Assembly: GCA_036339295.1 (NCBI GenBank)
Contig: JAYZBK010000080.1
Coordinates: 1 to 10,219, forward strand
Source of the DNA: GCA-002862325 sp036339295
GTDB taxonomy: Bacteria > Planctomycetota > Phycisphaerae > Phycisphaerales > SM1A02
Direction: 5' to 3'
DNA length: 10,219 nt
Shown here piece after piece: positions 7,607 through 10,219 of this stretch. The notes under the pieces are model-generated. The model was not told where the DNA came from and did no database searches. It saw only the letters and a program-made list of their open reading frames with translations. Position 1 is the stretch's first letter, and every line of letters begins with the position of its first letter. Position numbers and translations under genes: made by a program.

Positions 7607-9880
7607 ATGCTCGGCCTCGCCTGCGCCGTCCTGATCTCGAACACCCCCCTGCCCGCCCCGGAGACCCCCGACACCGACCGGTGGAGCCTCGTCTACGAGG
7701 ACGACTTCACCGCGGAGACCGATCCGACCGCGGACTGGACCCTCTTCGGCGACGCCAGCCCGCAGGCGAAGGGACGCACGGGAGCCGGCCTCCTGCTGAC
7801 CGCGCCGGCCGGGCTTCCCGAACCCGTCTACTCGGGGGCGGTCTCCCGGCTCGGTGGCAGCGTCGCGACCGACCACGCCGTGACGGCGACGATGGACTGG
7901 CGGGCGATCGGATCGACCACCGGGGACGCGATCCTCGCCCTGAAGCTCGAGTTCCGGAACCGCGACGACCAGGTCATCGGCGTGGAGGAGTCGACGATGC
8001 CGCTCGACGCCCCCGCGGCCGGCGGCGGCTTCGGCTTCGGTTCGACGTCCGACTCCTGGCGCACGATCGAGGTGACCGGGCGCGTGCCCGCCGACACCGA
8101 CGCGGTCGACGTCGTCGCGGTGCTCGTCGCCGGCTCCGGCGAAGGCGTGCGACAGGTCATGATCGACGGACTCGCCGCGACCACGACCCCGCCGGCCCCG
8201 GACCTCCTGGGCGAGGGCGGCTTCGAAGCCAACGACGGCGGCGCCCCGGGCTGGACCGCGTTCAACAACGCCGTCGCCGTGGACCACCCCGATCGAGGCC
8301 GCGTGCTCAAGACCTGGGGCCCGTACAACGAGCCCTACGGGGGCTCCGGCATGGAGCAGACGATCCCCCTGCCCGGGGCGAAGCCCGGCACGCGGATCGC
8401 CGCCAGCGTCGAAGCGATGTCCGCGACCCGCGACTCCGTCGCCGGCACCGACAACTTCCCCGTCCTGCGGCTCGAGTGTCGCGCCGCCGACGGTCGATCG
8501 CTTGCGCACGCCGAAGCCCGCCCCTTCGACCCGAACGAGGGCGACATCCCCGAGGACCAGTGGGTCCGGGGCGACGTCTCCTTCGTCGTGCCGGACGGCA
8601 CCACCTCGGCGCGGCTCGTGCTCGTCTTCGTGCAGCCCACGACGCAGAAGGGCTCGGTCCTCTGGAGGCGACCGGCGATCTCGCTCGACGGCGAGACGAT
8701 CGCGGTGCCGAACGCGACGTTCGAGGCCCGCGACGAGGCCGTGCCCGGCTGGTCGATCGACGGAGACGTGACGATCGCGACCCGCGACCAGCGGAGCGGT
8801 GCCGGTGCCGCACGCCTGGTGACCCGGGACGGTACGACCGCGACGATCGAGCGACCGCTGCGATCGGTCGTGCCCGGTTCGACCGCTCGCATCGAGGCGT
8901 GGCTCTCCTCGCAGATCGGAACGAGGGCCGTCGTCGCGGTCGAGCAGGTCTCGGCCGACGAGACGCCGCTGGGAACGACCACGCGGACCGTCATCCTCGC
9001 GCCCGGCGCAGGGTGGACCTCGATCGACGCGGGCGAGGGCCCGTTCGAGGTGGGGATCTCCCCCGATGCCGATCGGGTGCGACTCCGGATCTCCACGCCG
9101 GAGGACGGCAACATCCTGGTCGACGACGTCGCGGTGCGCGACCTGGCCACCGTGGATCGGGCCGCGACCTCGCTCCCCGTGCGGAACGGCGGCTTCGAGG
9201 GCGGCCGCCCCGACGAGAGTCGATGGGACGTCTCCGACGGCGCCTGGAGCCACAACGGGGAGCTGCAGTACTACAGCCCCGATGCGGTGCGCATCGAGGA
9301 TGGTCGCATGCTCATCACCGCGGACCAGCGATCGATCGGCGACCGGAAGATCGCCAGCGCCCACGTCTCGACCAAGGGGATCCACGAGCAGACCTACGGT
9401 CGCTGGGAGATCCGGGCCAAGCTTCCGGGAAGCCAGGGCATGTGGCCCGCGATCTGGCTGCTGCCCAGCGACGGCTCCTGGCCGCCCGAGATCGACATCA
9501 TCGAGCTCGTCGGCAAGGAGCCGAATCGGGTCCACCACTCGTTCCACTGGGGACCGCTTCGCGACGGCCTGCTTCCGTGGGATCTCAACCAGACCTCGAC
9601 CGACCACCACGACGCGGAGGACTACGCCGCGACCTGGCACGACTTCGCGGTCGAATGGACGCCCGACGCGATCGTCTGGTTCGTGGACGGCAAGGAGACC
9701 CACCGCTTCGGACGCGTGTCCGCCCAGCGGGAGAAGATCCCGGACAAGCCGATGTACCTCATCCTCAACCTCGCGGTGGGAGGCTTCTGGCCCGGTCCTC
9801 CGGGGGAGGCCACCGTGTGGCCGTCGACGATGGAGGTCGACTCCGTCCGGATCTACCGGCTGGCCGACGAGGAGGGCTGA
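7607..9880 (+). CDS. Modular GH16 beta-glucanase (laminarinase-like)
   Basis: A 757-residue protein with the catalytic domain at its C-terminus (about 525-753). The GH16 motif ExDxxE reads EIDIIE at 628-633: Glu628 nucleophile, Asp630 assisting, Glu633 acid/base. Flanking family features are NGELQYYSPDAVRIEDGRML (550-569), YGRWEIRAKLPGSQGMWPAI (597-616), WHDFAVEWTPD and VDSVRIYRL. The ExDxxE form indicates a beta-1,3(-1,3/1,4)-endoglucanase such as a laminarinase. Residues about 27-515 look like three beta-rich modules: 27-190, then two that open with similar motifs, GEGGFEANDGGAPGW (202-216) and VPNATFEARDEAVPGW (367-382), resembling CBM4/9-type starts. The N-terminus MLGLACAVLISNTPLPA is a poor signal peptide, with no basic residue. 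An in-frame stop at 7544 and GGAG 8 bases upstream fix the ATG at 7607. GH16 is certain; module families and exact substrate are inferred. Confidence 0.94.
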   Translation: MLGLACAVLISNTPLPAPETPDTDRWSLVYEDDFTAETDPTADWTLFGDASPQAKGRTGAGLLLTAPAGLPEPVYSGAVSRLGGSVATDHAVTATMDWRAIGSTTGDAILALKLEFRNRDDQVIGVEESTMPLDAPAAGGGFGFGSTSDSWRTIEVTGRVPADTDAVDVVAVLVAGSGEGVRQVMIDGLAATTTPPAPDLLGEGGFEANDGGAPGWTAFNNAVAVDHPDRGRVLKTWGPYNEPYGGSGMEQTIPLPGAKPGTRIAASVEAMSATRDSVAGTDNFPVLRLECRAADGRSLAHAEARPFDPNEGDIPEDQWVRGDVSFVVPDGTTSARLVLVFVQPTTQKGSVLWRRPAISLDGETIAVPNATFEARDEAVPGWSIDGDVTIATRDQRSGAGAARLVTRDGTTATIERPLRSVVPGSTARIEAWLSSQIGTRAVVAVEQVSADETPLGTTTRTVILAPGAGWTSIDAGEGPFEVGISPDADRVRLRISTPEDGNILVDDVAVRDLATVDRAATSLPVRNGGFEGGRPDESRWDVSDGAWSHNGELQYYSPDAVRIEDGRMLITADQRSIGDRKIASAHVSTKGIHEQTYGRWEIRAKLPGSQGMWPAIWLLPSDGSWPPEIDIIELVGKEPNRVHHSFHWGPLRDGLLPWDLNQTSTDHHDAEDYAATWHDFAVEWTPDAIVWFVDGKETHRFGRVSAQREKIPDKPMYLILNLAVGGFWPGPPGEATVWPSTMEVDSVRIYRLADEEG

Positions 9881-10219
9881 GCCCCGGCCTCGTCGTCGGG
9901 TGACGGCATCGCCTCGATCCAGGCACGGAGCAGTCGCACCGCCTCGTGGTCCACGAGGTGCCGCGACAGCGTCGGCATGCGGATCGCCGGCTCGTCGCTC
10001 GCCACGCGGTAGATCAGGATCGAGCCGTCGGGGTCGCCCGGCGAGATGTCGTGGAGCCGACCACCCGACCCCCGACCGCTGGCGACCGGGCTCTTGAAGA
10101 CGCCGTACCGGGCCGGGTCGTCCTGGGACACCCGCAGGTCGAGCCCCGAGGTGCGGGCCGTTCCCGAGGGGTTGTGGCAGTAGGCGCAGTTGACGTCGAG
10201 CCACGCTCGGGCCCGGGCG
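9853..10219 (-). CDS. c-type cytochrome-like protein, C-terminal end (SO2930-like)
   Basis: The last 121 residues of a larger protein whose beginning lies right of the window. The visible part opens with ARARAWLDVNCAYCHNPSG, giving a CxxCH heme-attachment motif (CAYCH, residues 11-15), then TSGLDLR, and later GDPDGSILIYRVASDEPAIR with MPTLSRHLVD, which resembles the C-terminal heme domain of SO2930-family diheme cytochromes. Such proteins are exported and act in the periplasm; the electron partner is unknown. A GTG at 10131 could suggest a small separate gene, but the frame runs on upstream through the heme motif, so it is an internal codon. The stop at 9855-9853 lies inside the GH16 gene, overlapping it tail to tail by 28 bases. 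The low-complexity end (PSSSASR) suggests the stop may have been gained by extension. Nothing links it to sugar use. Confidence 0.8.
   Translation of the reverse strand, partial: ARARAWLDVNCAYCHNPSGTARTSGLDLRVSQDDPARYGVFKSPVASGRGSGGRLHDISPGDPDGSILIYRVASDEPAIRMPTLSRHLVDHEAVRLLRAWIEAMPSPDDEAGAQPSSSASR

Noticed and set aside
7607..7625. Possible lipobox (GLAC) at the GH16 N-terminus
   Set aside because: The cysteine is residue 6 with no basic n-region or hydrophobic core ahead of it, and the -3 residue is Gly, so a lipoprotein signal is not credible.
9853..10131. Small separate gene starting at a GTG at 10131
   Set aside because: The frame continues upstream without a stop through a CxxCH motif to the window edge, and the sequence fits the end of a larger cytochrome-like protein.
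6164..10204. A minus-strand open frame of over 1300 codons running through the GH16 region into the GH1 gene
   Set aside because: Only its end (from 7525) is a recognisable protein, GH1. The rest is antisense to the GH16 gene, has biased Arg/Gly/Asp/Val composition with no domains, and is a product of the high G+C content.

Overview
The window is dense, high-G+C bacterial DNA (about two thirds G+C by eye) with almost no non-coding space: nine protein genes, and no intergenic gap longer than 81 bases. I saw no tRNA, rRNA, CRISPR array, insertion sequence or phage gene. The organism looks like an environmental, probably marine, aerobic bacterium. The C-terminal end of an SO2930-like diheme cytochrome, the solute-binding protein with a twin-arginine-type leader, the many GATCG-rich codons and the weak Shine-Dalgarno use at some starts would suit a planctomycete, perhaps of the Phycisphaerae. 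That placement is inference and only moderately supported.

Layout. On the minus strand at the left edge is the N-terminal two thirds of zwf (glucose-6-phosphate dehydrogenase). Next, transcribed leftwards as one operon (5006 down to 1019), come a sugar-binding protein, two CUT1-type permeases and a putatively exported alpha/beta-hydrolase. These genes are joined by a TGATG overlap, a 6-base gap and a 17-base gap. The transporter's ATPase (5069-6148, plus strand) is transcribed divergently from a gap of only 62 bases. A cytoplasmic GH1 beta-glucosidase (minus strand, 7525-6164) converges on the ATPase. Divergent from the beta-glucosidase, across 81 bases, is a large modular GH16 beta-glucanase (7607-9880, plus strand). 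At the right edge the C-terminal end of a c-type cytochrome-like protein (minus strand) overlaps the GH16 gene by 28 bases.

How the genes work together (inference from families and order). The GH16 enzyme would cut a beta-1,3-glucan such as laminarin outside the cytoplasm. The ABC importer would bind and take up the oligoglucosides. The GH1 enzyme would release glucose inside the cell, and Zwf would send glucose-6-phosphate into the oxidative pentose-phosphate or Entner-Doudoroff route. The esterase-like hydrolase, co-transcribed with the permeases, may remove acyl groups or act on an unrelated ester. No SusC/SusD pair and no regulator are visible in the window.

The points most worth a second look are the roughly 500-residue non-catalytic N-terminal half of the GH16 protein, its lack of a convincing export signal, the hydrolase inside the transporter operon, and a probable leaderless start for the ATPase.
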